Below are positions 43,607 to 56,992 of a stretch of DNA of 64,000 bases, one piece after another (within the stretch, counting starts at the first letter, position 1; each line of letters begins with the position of its first letter). The stretch is from Perognathus longimembris pacificus (lineage: Eukaryota > Chordata > Mammalia > Rodentia > Heteromyidae). The notes beneath the pieces were generated by a model. That model was not told the DNA's origin. It saw only the letters and a list, made by a program, of their open reading frames with translations, and did no database searches. The position numbers were made by a program, and so were the translations under genes. The stretch is from the NCBI RefSeq assembly GCF_023159225.1, contig NC_063161.1, forward strand, positions 7,587,795 to 7,651,794, in the 5' to 3' direction.

Positions 43607-44104
43607 GCAAGGGGACATTGTTTTGGATGAGGCCCTGAGAATGAAGCATTCGCCAAGGATGGACTGGGGGTGGGGGTGGGGGGGGCAGGGGAGAGGGAAC
43701 TTTGCAGAGCAGCGTGGGAAAGGGTCCACAGGTGGAGTCTCAGCTGCCTTCCACTGCAGTACAGAACCCAGTGGAGCCCAATAGTGGCCTTGACCTAGCT
43801 CCCAGATGCCACTTCAATTTGGGGGAGCTCAGCCCTGAGGTCTATGGTCCTCCGGCAAGGGCCTGTCCTCAGAGCCCTGGCTCCTGTCCATTCCGCTGGT
43901 GATGGGATAGGGACTCGTCAGAGAGAATAAAGCAGACCAAAGTGCCACAGCTGTTTTCACACCGTTGTTTCAAACTGTCATGGCCACAAGCACAAGCCTC
44001 TTCTGCCAGGCCCAGCCAGGAAACACTGAGACAAAGGGTCAGAGTCCCCGGTCTGTCGCCGAGGCAGCAGAGACATCTTGGTTCTGCTTGTCCCCACCCG
44101 GGAC

Positions 44105-44256
44105 TCAGGGCAGCACCCCATGAAGCCTCCCCACCTCCACGAAGGCCTCCACGCAGTGGTCGATGTCTTCCTCGCTATGCACGGCTGAGATCTGTACCCG
44201 GATCCGGGCTTTGCCCCTCGGGACCACAGGGTAGCTGAACGCAATGACAAAGATGC
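44105..44256 (-). CDS. GCAT: GCAT coding exon 9 and stop
   Basis: Encodes residues 370-419 ([20 protein letters not shown]... to GVLP) and TGA at 44105-44107. I see no canonical AATAAA shortly downstream on this strand. Confidence 0.95.
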
Positions 44257-47200
44257 CTGGGAAGATAGACAGCAAGGGTATGCCAGTGTCAGGTGGCTCT
44301 GGCGGTGTGACACACCAACACCTACTTTCCTGGGGTCCACAGGGGGCAAGTGGGCTGCCTAGGATCTTACACGGGGGAGGGGGAGGCAGTAGTCCCAGGA
44401 GAGAGGACATCTGCATGTCACACGTTTCCCTTTGGGCCCCCCCCCCCCCCCCGGTTCCCTTACCTCTCTTGAGCATGTCATCTGCCACGCAAGAAGCCAG
44501 CCGAGCGTCGCCCAGCATCACAGGACAGATGGGGTGATCGGCTCCCGAGATGGTGAAGCCGGCAGCCTGCATCTTACTGCGGAACCTGTGGGCACAGTCG
44601 CGCCTTTCACACGGCATTGCCGTCTGTGTCTGAGGGGCGCGAGGCCCAGGAGCAGTGTCCAATCAAGACAGAGACACAGTCCCTCAGGGGCCGAGGGAGG
44701 GCACCAGGCAGGTGACCGGCACAACAGAGAGGTGGGACAAGAGGGAGCAGGGATGGAAGGAGGGACGGAGGCAGAGACGCGAGGGAGGGAGGAAGGGAAG
44801 GATCGAGTCATCTGGGGACCCTCAGCCCAGCCCAGCCCAGCTGGGAACCACACCGGTGAGTTTTGGCAGCCATAGACTGGACAAGGGTGTTGTTGCCCAT
44901 GAGCAAATCCAAGGCCTTGGAGGCACAGCCAATAAGAGCAGGTGGCAGACTGTTGGAGAAGATATAGGGCCGCGCACGCTGCCGGAGCAGAGACACCAGG
45001 GCCTCAGGGCCTGTGGTGTAGCCCCCTGAGAACAAAGGGAGAGGTGACAGTTGGTCAGGGCCTTCCAGCCCATGCAGCCCACTTCCCTCAGCCCATGTGC
45101 CCTCCTGACTGCACCCAGGGCGCCCCCCCGTACCTGATGCTCCACCCAGCGCCTTCCCCAATGTGGAGTTGATAACGGTGACCTGGTCCATCACGCCCAG
45201 CAGCTCGTCTGTGCCCCTGCAAAGGAAGCGGCCACTGCTGTCCCTGGCTTCTAGTGCTTCCAGGGTCAGGCTGGACAGTGCTCCATCCCCCAGGAGCTCC
45301 ACCCAGGCTTCAGGGGGAGGCCAAGAGCTCCCACCGTCCTGTGGGCCCCAGGAAGCCAGTGGCATGGCACTCATCCACGAAGACCAGGGCGCCGTATCGA
45401 GAGGCGATGCGGCAGATCTCCCGCAGGGGCGCGATGTCACCATCCATGGAGAAGACTCCATCGGTGGCCACCACGCGCAGCCGGTGCTTCTGCAAGGTAC
45501 ACGCGAGCAGGTGTGGGTGATGGCGTGGTGTGTGTGTGTGTGTGTGTACCAGGGCTTGAGCTCAGGGCCTCGGTGGTGTTATTCCTTAGCTTGTTGCCTC
45601 AAGGCTGGTGTTCTACCACTTGCACCCACAGCTCCACACCTCGCTTTTGGCTGGCTAGATGGAGATTAATTGCCTCCTGGACTTTCCTGCCCACACTGGT
45701 TTTGAACTGTGGTCCTCCTCAGATCGCAGCCTCTTGAGTAGCTAGGATGATAGGCATGGGCCACCCGCGCCCGGCTTGCCACCCACACCCACGCCTGGCA
45801 CCCGCTGCTGGAAGGTGCACGCTGCCTTCTCGCAAGCCTGGACGTGAGCAGCTGGAGCGCTAGCCCCGGCTGTTGCAAACTTTCAGGCTATGTGCCAGTG
45901 AGGAGGAAGCCTCTCCAAGCCTCACCTTTGACAGGGAAGACTGAGTGGTCAGCTCAGCTTTCTCCCCCACCCACCTGGGCCTCCCGCAGCTTGACTTCCA
46001 GGTCAGCCATGTCCAGGTGGCGGTAACGATACTTCTGGGCCTTGCACAGTCGGATACCGTCGATAATGGAGGCGTGGTTCAGCTCATCTGACAGGACTGC
46101 ATCCTCGGGGGTCAGCAGAGCCTGGAGGGAGGCAGTGATGGTCCTGCCACCCCCATGTCCCCTATGACTTCCCGAGGCAAAATCCCACCGCCAGCCGGGA
46201 CAGCGAAGCAAGGTGCCCTTCCTTTCCACCTGGCTCACCAGTGCCCCGCACGGGTCCGGATCAGTGGTAGCAGGAAGAAACATCAGGTGAGCCCCAGGTG
46301 TTCCCAGCCTTCCTACTGAGCTGGTTACCCCGCAAACTCCCCGGAAGCTGGGCTCCTTTACAAGCCCCAGCCTTCCTTGGCCATCCTCACCCAACCTCCG
46401 TACAGAAAGGGCACCAGAGCCTCCAGGTGCGGCGCTGGCCTGTGACCAGACTCTCCCGACTGCCCACCCGCAAGCCCTCCCCAGCACCACACACCTCAAA
46501 GAAACCCGCGTTGGCATCAAAACAGCTGGGGAAAAGGATGGCTGCCTCCCGCCGGTGGAAGCGGGCTAGCTTGGCTTCTAGATTCTTGTGGATGGTCTAA
46601 AGGAAGTTTGTGAGACAGGCAGGTGTTAACGCCTGGGGCGGTGGGGGTGGGATGGGGCAGGGTGGGCAGATGGACAAGTCTTCCATGACAGAGCCACACG
46701 CAGATGACCCCCGCCAGAAAGCCTGCAGCCTCAGCCGCCCACCCCCCAGGCCTCAGGAGTCTGGGAGCTCTCCCAGTGAGGCGTTCTAGACTTGGTCTGT
46801 GGAATTACAAATGCCGGTGGGGAAGATGTACCTTCCTAATGTCGGGCTCAGCATTTTTTTTGGGGGGGGGGGGAGGGGGTATTCCATGGCCCAAAAGAGG
46901 ATCACATGAATAACTCTGCATTCACTTGGGACTCTACTTGTTAGATTTGAAAGCTGTTTAGTCTGAATGCAAGTTTTGTCCAAAAGTGCCTGATAGAAGA
47001 GGAGTTCTACCTGTGATGTTCACTGTATCTCATCGTTCAGAGAGAAAAGAGGTGACAATCACAAACAGGAGCGGGTCTCTCTCTCTCTCTCTCTCTGATG
47101 CCAGTACTAGGACTTGAACTCAAAGCCTTGCACCCTTGCTTGGCCTTTTCACTCAATGCTTGTGCTCCACCATTTGAGCCCCAGCTCTACTTCTGGCTTT

Positions 47201-49134
47201 TTGCTGATTAACTGAAGATAAAAGAGTTTCACCATCTTTCCTTCCCTGGGTTGACTTTGACGAACCTGTCTTCAAATAGCAGCCTCTTGGGTAGCAAAGG
47301 ATTATAGGTGTGAGCCACTAAGACATGGCTTGAAGCAGAAGTGTTCTCGGCAAAGCAGGTCTTTCCGCTCCAGCCTTGCTACAGACCCTGTAGCTCTGGG
47401 GCTTACAATGGGTTTAGAGCCCTGGGATTAGGTGATCTGGCTAAAGCAGCCCTGGTGATTGTGGGAAGCAGACAGCTGTGTACCTGGGTCCCACAGATGA
47501 AGCGGGAGGAGCTAAGGCCAGCTCCAAAGTCCTTGAGAGCCTGCACACCTGCCTGGATCACCTCAGGGTGGCTGCTCAGGCCCAGGTAATTGTTGGCACA
47601 GAAGTTGAGGATTCCTGGAGTGAAAGAGAGATGGGCAAAGCAATTCAGGCAAGCAGGGTCCACAGAAGTAATCACCAGGCCCTGAGGAGATGGGCCAGAA
47701 AGGAAGTGAAGATAAATCTGTCCAAGGAGAATCCACTCTAAGACCAAGTCCAGGTTGGAGTCCCCAGCAAACAGTGAATCTAATAACGCGTCAAAGGGAG
47801 GATCAGGACAGGATCTTCTTTCTGGGTTGTGGGCATAAGGATGAGAAGTTTAAACTTTGGCCTCAAATCACAGGAACCCACCCCTTCCTCAACAGCCTCT
47901 CCCATGCCCGGAGGCTACCAAGCCCTCACCTCAGCCGAACCTTCTCCCAAGTAAAAGAAGACAGAGGACACACAGTTAACTCCCTTGCCCGTACAGAATC
48001 ATGTCCCCAAGCAGGGTGCCTTGGAGACTTCAAAACCCAATCCTATAGCACAAAGTGAACACAGCTGACCTGGGAGGAAGTTTCCCAGCCTGGCAGGCAA
48101 AAACAGGCTGAGGACGTGGGTATCCAAATGTCCCCCCCCCCTTTTTTCTTTTCTTTTCTGTTCTTCCCCCCTCCCATTTATTTATTTTTATGCTGATACT
48201 GGGCCCGAACTTTGGGCCTCACACTTTCCCTCAGCTTCGCCCCCCCCCCCTTTTTTTGTGCCAGTCCAAGGGCTGGAATTCACCGCCTAGGTGCTGTCCT
48301 TGTTTCTTATGCTCAAAAGCTACAGCTCTGTCCCTTGAGCCACATCCCAACTTCTGGCTTTTTGCTGGTTAATTGAAGAGTGTCTCTCGGATTTTCCTGC
48401 CCACTCAGATCTCAGCCTCCTGAGTAGCTAGGATTCCCACGAGCCACCAGTGCCTGGCTCACTCAACTTTTTGGATCTATCATTTGTGCCACAAACTCCA
48501 GTTCTAGCTTTTTGTTTCTTAATTGGATCGTCTCCAATTAAGATACAAAGTCTGGCCTGGTCTGCCCCGGTTAGCTTTGTTCCGTGATCTTCAGACCTCA
48601 GCCTACTGAGTTTGCCAGGGTTACAGGTACTACGAGCCACCAGCACCCGGCTTGTTTTTAGATATGGAACAGGATCTCACTCCCGTTTCCCAGACTGGGT
48701 GTCTTTTTCTCATGTATTCACAGGGCTGGGTCCCTGCACCAAAAAGTGCTCACGGGCAACCCTCCCGCCCTTGAAACGGGTTTAACCGGGTAAGGTTGGG
48801 GAGCCACGGCGCGCGGGAGCGGGGGGGGGGGGGGGCGGGGGTCGCCTGCGGGGACGCGGCACTCCCGGGGCAAGCCCTGAAAGCAGCGCCCGACCCCCCA
48901 GCGGGGTACCCGGACCGACTCCCCGGGGTGGAAGTTACCTCCGGACACGCCGTCCACGTGGACGTGCGAGCCCTGCGGGGAGGTGATGACCCTCTCATTC
49001 TTCCACAACCCAGACTCCTGGATCCCTTTCAGCTCCGCCTCCAAGATCCCGCTCAGCTGCGCCAGCGCCGAGTGCGCGCGGTGTCCGCGGGGGCCCGCGC
49101 CGGCCGCCGCGCGCCGCCAGCCCGCAGCCCACAT
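44105..49134 (-). CDS. GCAT: Glycine C-acetyltransferase (2-amino-3-ketobutyrate CoA ligase), mitochondrial
   Basis: GCAT is a PLP enzyme of the mitochondrial matrix. It converts 2-amino-3-oxobutyrate and CoA to glycine and acetyl-CoA, the second step of threonine breakdown after threonine dehydrogenase. Nine coding exons: 48939-49134, 47484-47614, 46495-46596, 45975-46121, 45335-45489, 45134-45216, 44854-45025, 44464-44585 and 44105-44256. They give exactly 419 aa, the human length. Visible features: an Arg/Ala-rich presequence ([20 protein letters not shown]), [37 protein letters not shown] (Asp that contacts the PLP ring nitrogen, and neighbours) and the Schiff-base lysine in [10 protein letters not shown], which counts to Lys265. 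This is the alpha-oxoamine synthase fold, sister to ALAS and KBL. The start codon at 49132-49134 was chosen as the first ATG; upstream codons in frame lack one. It is followed upstream by H1-0 on the same strand. Confidence 0.96.
44464..44585 (-). CDS. GCAT: GCAT coding exon 8
   Basis: Encodes residues 329-369 plus one base ([20 protein letters not shown]... to LKR). A poly(C) run at 44437-44452 lies just beyond the donor. Confidence 0.95.
44854..45025 (-). CDS. GCAT: GCAT coding exon 7
   Basis: Encodes residues 272-328 plus two bases ([20 protein letters not shown]... to AAKTH). Confidence 0.95.
45134..45216 (-). CDS. GCAT: GCAT coding exon 6
   Basis: Encodes residues 244-271 plus one base ([20 protein letters not shown], then GKALGGAS). 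Carries the catalytic PLP lysine at residue 265. Confidence 0.95.
45335..45489 (-). CDS. GCAT: GCAT coding exon 5
   Basis: Encodes residues 193-243 plus two bases ([20 protein letters not shown]... to GPTG). Contains the PLP-binding [10 protein letters not shown] segment. Confidence 0.95.
45529..45780 (-). mobile_element. B1-dID SINE with adjoining (TG)n
   Basis: In GCAT intron 4. (TG)9 at 45529-45547 and a reverse SINE to about 45780. Confidence 0.82.
45975..46121 (-). CDS. GCAT: GCAT coding exon 4
   Basis: Encodes residues 144-192 ([20 protein letters not shown]... to LREAQ), including the SDELNHAS substrate-site segment. Confidence 0.95.
46495..46596 (-). CDS. GCAT: GCAT coding exon 3
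   Basis: A 34-codon exon for residues 110-143 ([20 protein letters not shown]... to NAGFFE). Borders are AG at 46597-46598 and GT at 46493-46494. It seems the most diverged exon against my memory of human ([18 protein letters not shown]...). Confidence 0.93.
47074..47330 (-). mobile_element. B1-dID SINE with adjoining (CT)n
   Basis: In GCAT intron 2. (CT)n at 47074-47096, then a reverse SINE. Confidence 0.8.
47484..47614 (-). CDS. GCAT: GCAT coding exon 2
   Basis: Encodes residues 66-109 ([20 protein letters not shown]... to FICGTQ). Confidence 0.95.
48185..48650 (-). mobile_element. Two B1-dID SINEs
   Basis: In GCAT intron 1. Reverse copies at about 48185-48440 and 48455-48650. Confidence 0.75.
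48939..49134 (-). CDS. GCAT: GCAT coding exon 1
   Basis: Encodes residues 1-65 plus one base: the mitochondrial presequence and the N-terminal helix, up to HVHVDGVSG. Confidence 0.94.
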
Positions 49135-49184
49135 CGCGCGCCGCCTCGGACGACGCGTCCCGGACCAGTGCGCCGAGCGCCGGC

Positions 49185-49265
49185 GGCTCCGCCCGTCACG
49201 TGGGGAAGGCCGGGCCCAGGCAGCCAATCAGCGCCCGAGGGACCACCTTAAAGGGGGAGGGAGGC
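49185..49265 (-). promoter_or_regulatory. GCAT: GCAT proximal promoter
   Basis: An E-box CACGTG at 49197-49202 next to a GC box, and a CCAAT box at 49224-49228, lie 60-95 bp upstream of the start codon. They suggest USF/MYC-family and NF-Y control. The whole promoter sits in under 500 bp between GCAT and the 3' end of H1-0. Confidence 0.55.
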
Positions 49266-49619
49266 GTGGCCTGAACGATGGGCGTGGCCTGGCGGTCACA
49301 GCCGGGGACCGAAGTGGATGGATTTGGAAGTGGAGACTGGAGGGGAAGCCGTGGGGGGGCTGGGGGGGACTGGGGGGCCGGGGGAGTCGCGCCCCGCCCC
49401 TCCCCTCCCACCACTCACCTTGGGCGGGAAACGGGGTGCCCCCTGGATCCCAAAAGACGCCCGTAGACCGTCCCCCAATACCCAGGTCCTTTGGTTTCCG
49501 TCAACTCTCCCTCGAAGCTCAGGTGCGAGCTTGCTTCCCCCGCTCCCCCCAACCCCCATGGTCCCACATTCTCCTCTAGTTTGAGAGAGGGGAAAAAAAA
49601 AAACCACGACGCTCAGGTC

Positions 49620-50800
49620 TTCCTTTTCCAATTTTATTTTAAAGTTTTAAAATTACAACGACAGCAAATTTCCACCCCACCCCCACCCCCGGCAGCACAA
49701 ATAACACTTGTTTAAAAAGGGGAGGGAAGAAGAGTGCGCAAGTGCGCGATCTTCCTATTAAAAATAAGGGAAAGACAACTGTACAGGTTTTTTCTCCCAG
49801 CTCCTGGTAAGAGGCGTATGACGATCGCCCTAGCTATGCATATATACATATGGACACACATGCACCAGACCTAAAGCTACTCAGCAAATTCCACTACGGA
49901 AGTCCTAGGCTCCCTGCTCCCCTACAAGCAAAGACTCGGAAGCAGAAGAGATCGGGAGGCTTCTAAAGCGGCCGCAGGCCAAGCAAAGCCACCCTAAATA
50001 CAGGTGGAGCAGACAAGAAAAAAAAGTCCTCCTCTAGGACCAATCCACCCAATGGGTGGAAAATCCCAGCTTCAACAGGGCACACTGAGGCACTTGGTTG
50101 ACTGACTCCCCACCCTTCCCCCCCCCCCCAAAATTTCCAACTACTACTAATCAAGAGACTTTGCCTACAGAAAGCTCCCCGGCCCCCATGGTGAGTTCCC
50201 AGCTGACCGGGAGAAGCTACACCTTCTGCACTAGAGCTATCACTCTAGAATTCCCCTTCTCTCCCTAAGACAATAGCAAGGCCACAGGGCAGAGGAACAA
50301 GAAGTGAGGAGGAAACAGGCCTGGACACCCCTGCTGTCCACTACTGCCAGGTGGCCAGTTTTTTCACTCTCCCCTCCTCACCAAAGGCTAAAACTTCCAG
50401 ACAGCCCAACTTAGAAGAGCTCCTGGCCCCTTCTCTCAAAGCAGCAGAACAAACGGCCTTGCCGGTTCTCCTCCCCACCTGCCTTCACAGCAAACAAGCC
50501 ACCAGGAAAACACAAACGTCCACTCAAGTCCCTAACCCCAGAAGACTGACAGCAAATGGCCAGGACAAAATAGAAGTATATTCTCATCCTTGAGATGTGT
50601 GGCTGCTCTTCTTGCACGACTGGTTACGGAAAAGAAAAAAAAAAAAGAAAAAGAAAAAAGAATCCGTCCACAATTTCTTGAGGCATCAGGAATTCTGTGT
50701 CTTATAAAGTCAGACTAGAATGGGCAATGAAGAAAGGGGAAAGTATTTACAGAAAAGAGGCGAGAGAGGAAGGAGTGTCTGCAAGCCAGGGCTTGGGCTG
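49620..50800 (-). other. H1-0: H1-0 3' untranslated region
   Basis: SINE-free, AT-moderate sequence between the H1-0 stop and its poly(A) signal. The lack of repeats in a SINE-dense window fits a conserved transcribed UTR. Confidence 0.7.
49633..49638 (-). terminator. H1-0: H1-0 polyadenylation signal
   Basis: AATAAA on the minus strand about 1.16 kb after the stop codon. It is followed 30-50 bp downstream by a G/U-rich stretch (GTGGTTTTT at about 49595). It fits the known long polyadenylated H1.0 transcript. Confidence 0.8.
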
Positions 50801-52540
<1,740 letters not shown>

Positions 52541-52544
52541 TCAT

Positions 52545-54130
52545 TTACATGCTTCCCTCAGCCTGGGTGCTTGGGGGTGTGGGGGGGCGAGGCCATTCCA
52601 GTTCTGGGGGTGCAGCCCCCTTGGAGGAAGGCTGTGTGCAGGGGCAGGGCGGAGGTGGGGGGGGGGCAAATCTCCACCATGGAAGAGTTGCCCCATCCTG
52701 GGGCCCCTAGGATGAAGAGAGGCCCTGAATACTTTCAACTCAAAATCAGGGTGCTTGGGGTGGGGGGGGGGGAGGAGACTGAAGATGGGGTCCCATCCCT
52801 TGGATCCTGACCAATCCTCAGGATGTGTGCCATGGTCGGGGAAGGAGCCTTGGCTAGGACCACGGCCATTTTGGTGGGAAGTGTGATGTCTTTGTTAACA
52901 TGCCTGTGTCTTCCCCCGGCTGCCTTGGCCATCTAGACAGCTGGACAAGGGGTGCCCTGGTCTCAGGGGTGGGGGTGGGGTGGGGTTCAGGGGCGTTGAG
53001 GAGCTGCAGGGGCTCTAAGGCCAATAGCAGGGACTCCAGAGACCCCGAGACCCCTGGTCTGTGAGCCCTTCGTTGTATACCAGGTCCCATGGCAGCTGCC
53101 CTGGGGTTAGGATAAGTTTGGGATGCTTGCTGGCAGGGCCCCCCAAACCCACCTGTATCCACTTATCAAGCAGGTCCCACACTCTTTAATTAGACAATAC
53201 CTTCCCTGGGGGTTGCCCCCCCCCCCAGCCAATGAACAAATCTCTAGTAAGGGAGCTGTTTGCAATCCCTGTATTCTGCAGAGATAGGGGGTGGGGAAGG
53301 CTTGGGTTGGTGCAGTGGGGCCCAGTAATTGTAGTTGGGGGGTGATGTCCCAGGGCCTCTACTAGACCCCGGGGGTCTCAGAGGCCAGAGCAAAACAGTG
53401 ATGGATTCGCCCAAAACATGGAGGGCCGGGGGAAGACCAAGTGTCAGATGCCTTCTTCTCTGTAGCTCAGGCAAGGAAGGCCGGTAGTGAAGGGCCAGGT
53501 TAGTTCAAAAGGTCAGGGTTCTGCACTCACAAGTCCATTGTCTGGAAGTTTCCTGTCTGAAAACACAGCACTCTGGGGGCAGGTTTGTTTGGGTTATGTT
53601 CAAGGACCATTTGCCAGCATCTCACTAAGACCTGGAAGAGGGGGGAAATGCCCCAAGAGCGGAGACCTTCCCCCAGAGGAGTGTCACCCCACCCCCAGGG
53701 ACCTTCCCCAGAGAAATGCCCCCCACCCACCCACCTTTCAGGCCCCTCAGAACCAGGCTGAAGGGATCCCACGACAATGATGTGGACATTGTTATTGTAA
53801 AGCGCTTGCCCCTCCCACCAGGGAGCGGGAGAAGTCGATCGATCGCCACCCATCACCCCCTCTTTGCAGGGCTTGAAGGAGGGAAGGGGGCCCCTTCGAC
53901 CCCTTCCCAGACCTGCGATTCTCTCCCATAACTAGAGCTAGAATTGGGGGAGGGGGGTTCCAGCCAGCGGACTTCCCCCCCCCACCCTTCTCCTCCAGGT
54001 GGGAGGATTCACCATCATCACCCCGGTTTGAGGGAGCTGGAAGGAAGGGAGGGGGGGCCCCAAGAGTGGGGCCCAGAGGTTGAGGGGGACACGATGAGGA
54101 AAGGCTGCCTCCAGACCTGCCTGGTCTGGA
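52545..54130. other. Region upstream of H1-0, SINE-free
   Basis: No SINE for 1.6 kb, unusual here, and no coding exon seen. Contains a SOX-like site cluster (53774-53798) and several G/C runs. Confidence 0.4.
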
Positions 54131-54139
54131 CCTGGGACC

Positions 54140-54310
54140 CCATTGGCCAGGCCCACTGGGCCACCTCGCAGAACCCCCGCTGCGGAGGGCGCAGGCTGCG
54201 CAGCCCCTCCCCTCCTCCCACGGGTGCCAGGCTCTTTAAACACGGTGGGGGGGGCGTGGCGCCGCGCAGGGGCTCCTGGGAAATGTAGTTCCCGCCTGGA
54301 GCCCCAGGCC
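54140..54310. promoter_or_regulatory. Candidate promoter-like element with ZNF143-type motif
   Basis: A short CpG-rich patch containing an NRF1-like ctgcgcag, a GC box, and GGGAAATGTAGTTCCC at about 54278-54293. Its reverse complement closely fits the ZNF143/Staf site (ACTACAATTCCCAG). No gene is recognised next to it. Confidence 0.4.
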
Positions 54311-54639
54311 AGCTCTCTGCCCAGACCCTCGGGAGCTATCTACCTGCCAGCCACCTCCTTAGGCTGGGGAGGGGGCCTCAGCTTCCCTGCCTGCCAAACA
54401 GGGGCTCTGCCTGCTCCCCCACCCCACCCCACCCCGGGGCTTAGTGTGAGGGGCAAGAACATGACAGGGTCTGTAGTCTTACCAAGTGGGGGAAGAGGAG
54501 ACTCCTTCCTTTAGGGAGCTTGTTGACTGGCAGGAGCCCCTAGGCCCTTGAAGCCCCTAATTCCTCAGCAAGGCCTCTTCCCTTGAAGGCCTCGACCAGG
54601 TGCCAGATCTTCGTATTCACTTACTAGACAGAGAGCCGT

Positions 54640-54671
54640 GGAACAGTGCTCAGGCCCTGAGTCCAAGCCCC

Positions 54672-54708
<37 letters not shown>
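54640..54708 (+). repeat. Geo fragment with (CA)n
   Basis: A 30-bp Geo remnant ('cagtgctcaggccctgagtc') followed by about 18 CA units. Confidence 0.8.
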
Positions 54709-54710
<2 letters not shown>

Positions 54711-54849
54711 TATAGGGATGAGGACTGAGTGGAATGGAGCTGGCGTAGGGTTCCAGAAACCTCAGTAAGAAGCTGACATTCAGGCACATAGTTCAGGGTG
54801 AAGAGGGAAGGAGACATTTTTATTTTGATTTGATGGCTGGTGGGTGGAT

Positions 54850-55062
54850 GCTGCTACTCCAGGCCTCGCATTCTGGCTTGGCTTCTCGTTCAAGGCTGGT
54901 GTTCTACCACAGGAGACACAGCTCCACTCCTGGCTTTTTGTTGGTTAATCAGAAATGAGTCTCTCAGGATTTTTCTGCCCTGACTGGCTCCAGATCATGA
55001 CTCTCAGATCTCACCCTCTTTGAGTAGCCAGGATGATAGACACGAGTCGCCAGGCCTGGCCA
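54850..55062 (-). mobile_element. B1-dID SINE
   Basis: Reverse, diverged copy. Confidence 0.72.
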
Positions 55063-55147
55063 TTTTTATTTTTAGAATCTGTCACACACCAAGTGCAAAG
55101 GCCCTGTGGCAGGAGTGTACAGTGCGGTTGAATCAAGAAGGACAAGT

Positions 55148-55395
55148 GGGCCAGGCGCTGGTGGCTCGCGCCTGTAATCGTAGCTACTCAGGAGGCAGAG
55201 ATCTGAAGGTTGAGGTTCAAAGCCAGCCTAAGCAGGAAAGTCCGTGAGACGCTTCTCTCCAATTACCCATCAGAAAACCAGAAGTGGCACTGTGGCTCAA
55301 AGTGGTAGAGCACTTAGCCTTGAGCTGAAGAGCTCAGGGACAGCGCCCAGGCCCAGAGTTCAAGCCCCATGACCGGAAAAGGAAAAAGAGGGACA
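55148..55395 (+). mobile_element. B1-dID SINE
   Basis: Full plus copy. Confidence 0.85.
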
Positions 55396-55859
55396 AATGG
55401 AAGAGATGAGTTTTAAAAGGCACAAGCAGTTGGGCAACAGTGGCTCAGGCTGACCCTGGGCATATCAGATGATCCAGGATAATCTCCCAAGTCTGGGCAT
55501 CTTATTATCTGTCTTCATTCCCTCTTGCTGTGTAAGGTTTGCATCTTTTCCAGAGTGTAGGCTTGGGTGTCTTTGGGCATAGTTCCTCCATACCCCCCAC
55601 CCCCCCTGCCGGCGGCACGGAGATGCCAGCAGATCTTTCCACACCTGTACCCAGCACCGAGCAGGGAGCGGCTCCGGTCCCTGGATACTAATTGCCATGT
55701 TCAAAACACCAGAGTTGGGTCAGTCAGGGGGGGGGGGGTGGATGTCAGAGTCAGTATGGAGTTCTATGTGTGGGGGGGCAGTGGTAAAAACTGACTGGAC
55801 GACGTTAGACTCCTGATGTCCCCAAATGTTGGCTGCTTTTCAGTTGATTTTATGTTCCT

Positions 55860-55930
55860 TATTTATGGTTATTATAAAGGTGATGTACAGAGGGGTTACA
55901 GTTGCATAAGTCAGGTAAAAGAGTCCTTTT
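55860..55930 (+). repeat. Uncharacterised repeat module
   Basis: 'gtgatgtacagaggggttac' module, also near 15515 and 60495. Confidence 0.55.
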
Positions 55931-55934
55931 TTTT

Positions 55935-56165
55935 TTTATCAGTGTGGGTCTTGAACTCAGGGCCTGGGTGCTGTTCCTAAACTCTTTTGCTCAAGGCTGG
56001 TGCTCTACCGCTTTGAGCCACAGCTCCACTTCCAGGTTTCTAGTGGTTAACTGGAGTTAAGAGTCTTGTGAGCTTTCTTTCTGGGGCTGGCTTTGAACTG
56101 TGATCCTCAGCTCTTGGCCTCCTGACTGTCTAGGATTGTACAGGCGTGGGCCACCAGCACCTGGC
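55935..56165 (-). mobile_element. B1-dID SINE
   Basis: Full reverse copy. Confidence 0.83.
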
Positions 56166-56249
56166 TTTTTGGACAATGCCATCTCTCCCAGTTTGCTTTT
56201 CAACGGAAAGGAGCAGAGCAACACCGAGGCTGGGTGGGCAGCAGGTCTC

Positions 56250-56700
56250 CAGGTGCTGGTGGCTCATGCCTTCAATCTTAGCAATCTTAGCTACTCAGGA
56301 GACCTAAGAGCTGAGGATAGGGGTTCAAAGCCAGCCTGGGTAGGAAAAGTCTGTGAGACTCTTATGTCCGATTAACCACAAAAAAATAGAAGGGGAACTG
56401 TGGCTCTCGTGGTAGAGCACCAGTGATGAACAAGAAAGCTCAGGGAGGGGGCTGGGGATATGGCCTAGTGGCAAGAGTGCTTGCCTTGTATACATGAGGC
56501 CCTGGGTTCGATTCCCCAGCACCACATATACAGAAAACGGCCAGAAGTGGCGCTGTGGCTCAAGTGGCAGAGTGCTAGCCTTGAGCAAAAGGAAGCCAGA
56601 GACAGTGCTCAGGCCCTGAGTCCAAACCCCAGGACTGGCAAAAAAAAATGCTCAGGGAGAACACTCAGGTCCTGAGTTCAAATGCCTATAGTGGCCCCCC
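56250..56700 (+). mobile_element. B1-dID SINE interrupted by an IDL-Geo
   Basis: Outer parts at 56250-56447 and 56650-56700. gctcaggga is repeated at the break. Confidence 0.83.
56448..56649 (+). mobile_element. IDL-Geo SINE (nested)
   Basis: Full copy, little diverged. Confidence 0.92.
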
Positions 56701-56945
56701 GCCAAAAAAATACACAACTCACAGGGAAGCGAGGACACAGCCAGTCCTGAAGGGCATGACAGCACCCCCTGGAGCCAGGGGACTGTCCTCCAGTCCCTGC
56801 TGTTGTCTCATTCCTCGGTTTTTCAGTCTTGCTTCTGTTCCCTAGTGACCCCTCTGTTCCTCCTTTGCGGTAACCACCCAGCATTGTGTGGGACTCCACC
56901 AGCCTCCAGCTCACTGGGGAAGAAGACTCCAGCAGGTGCAGACTG

Positions 56946-56946
<1 letters not shown>

Positions 56947-56992
<46 letters not shown>

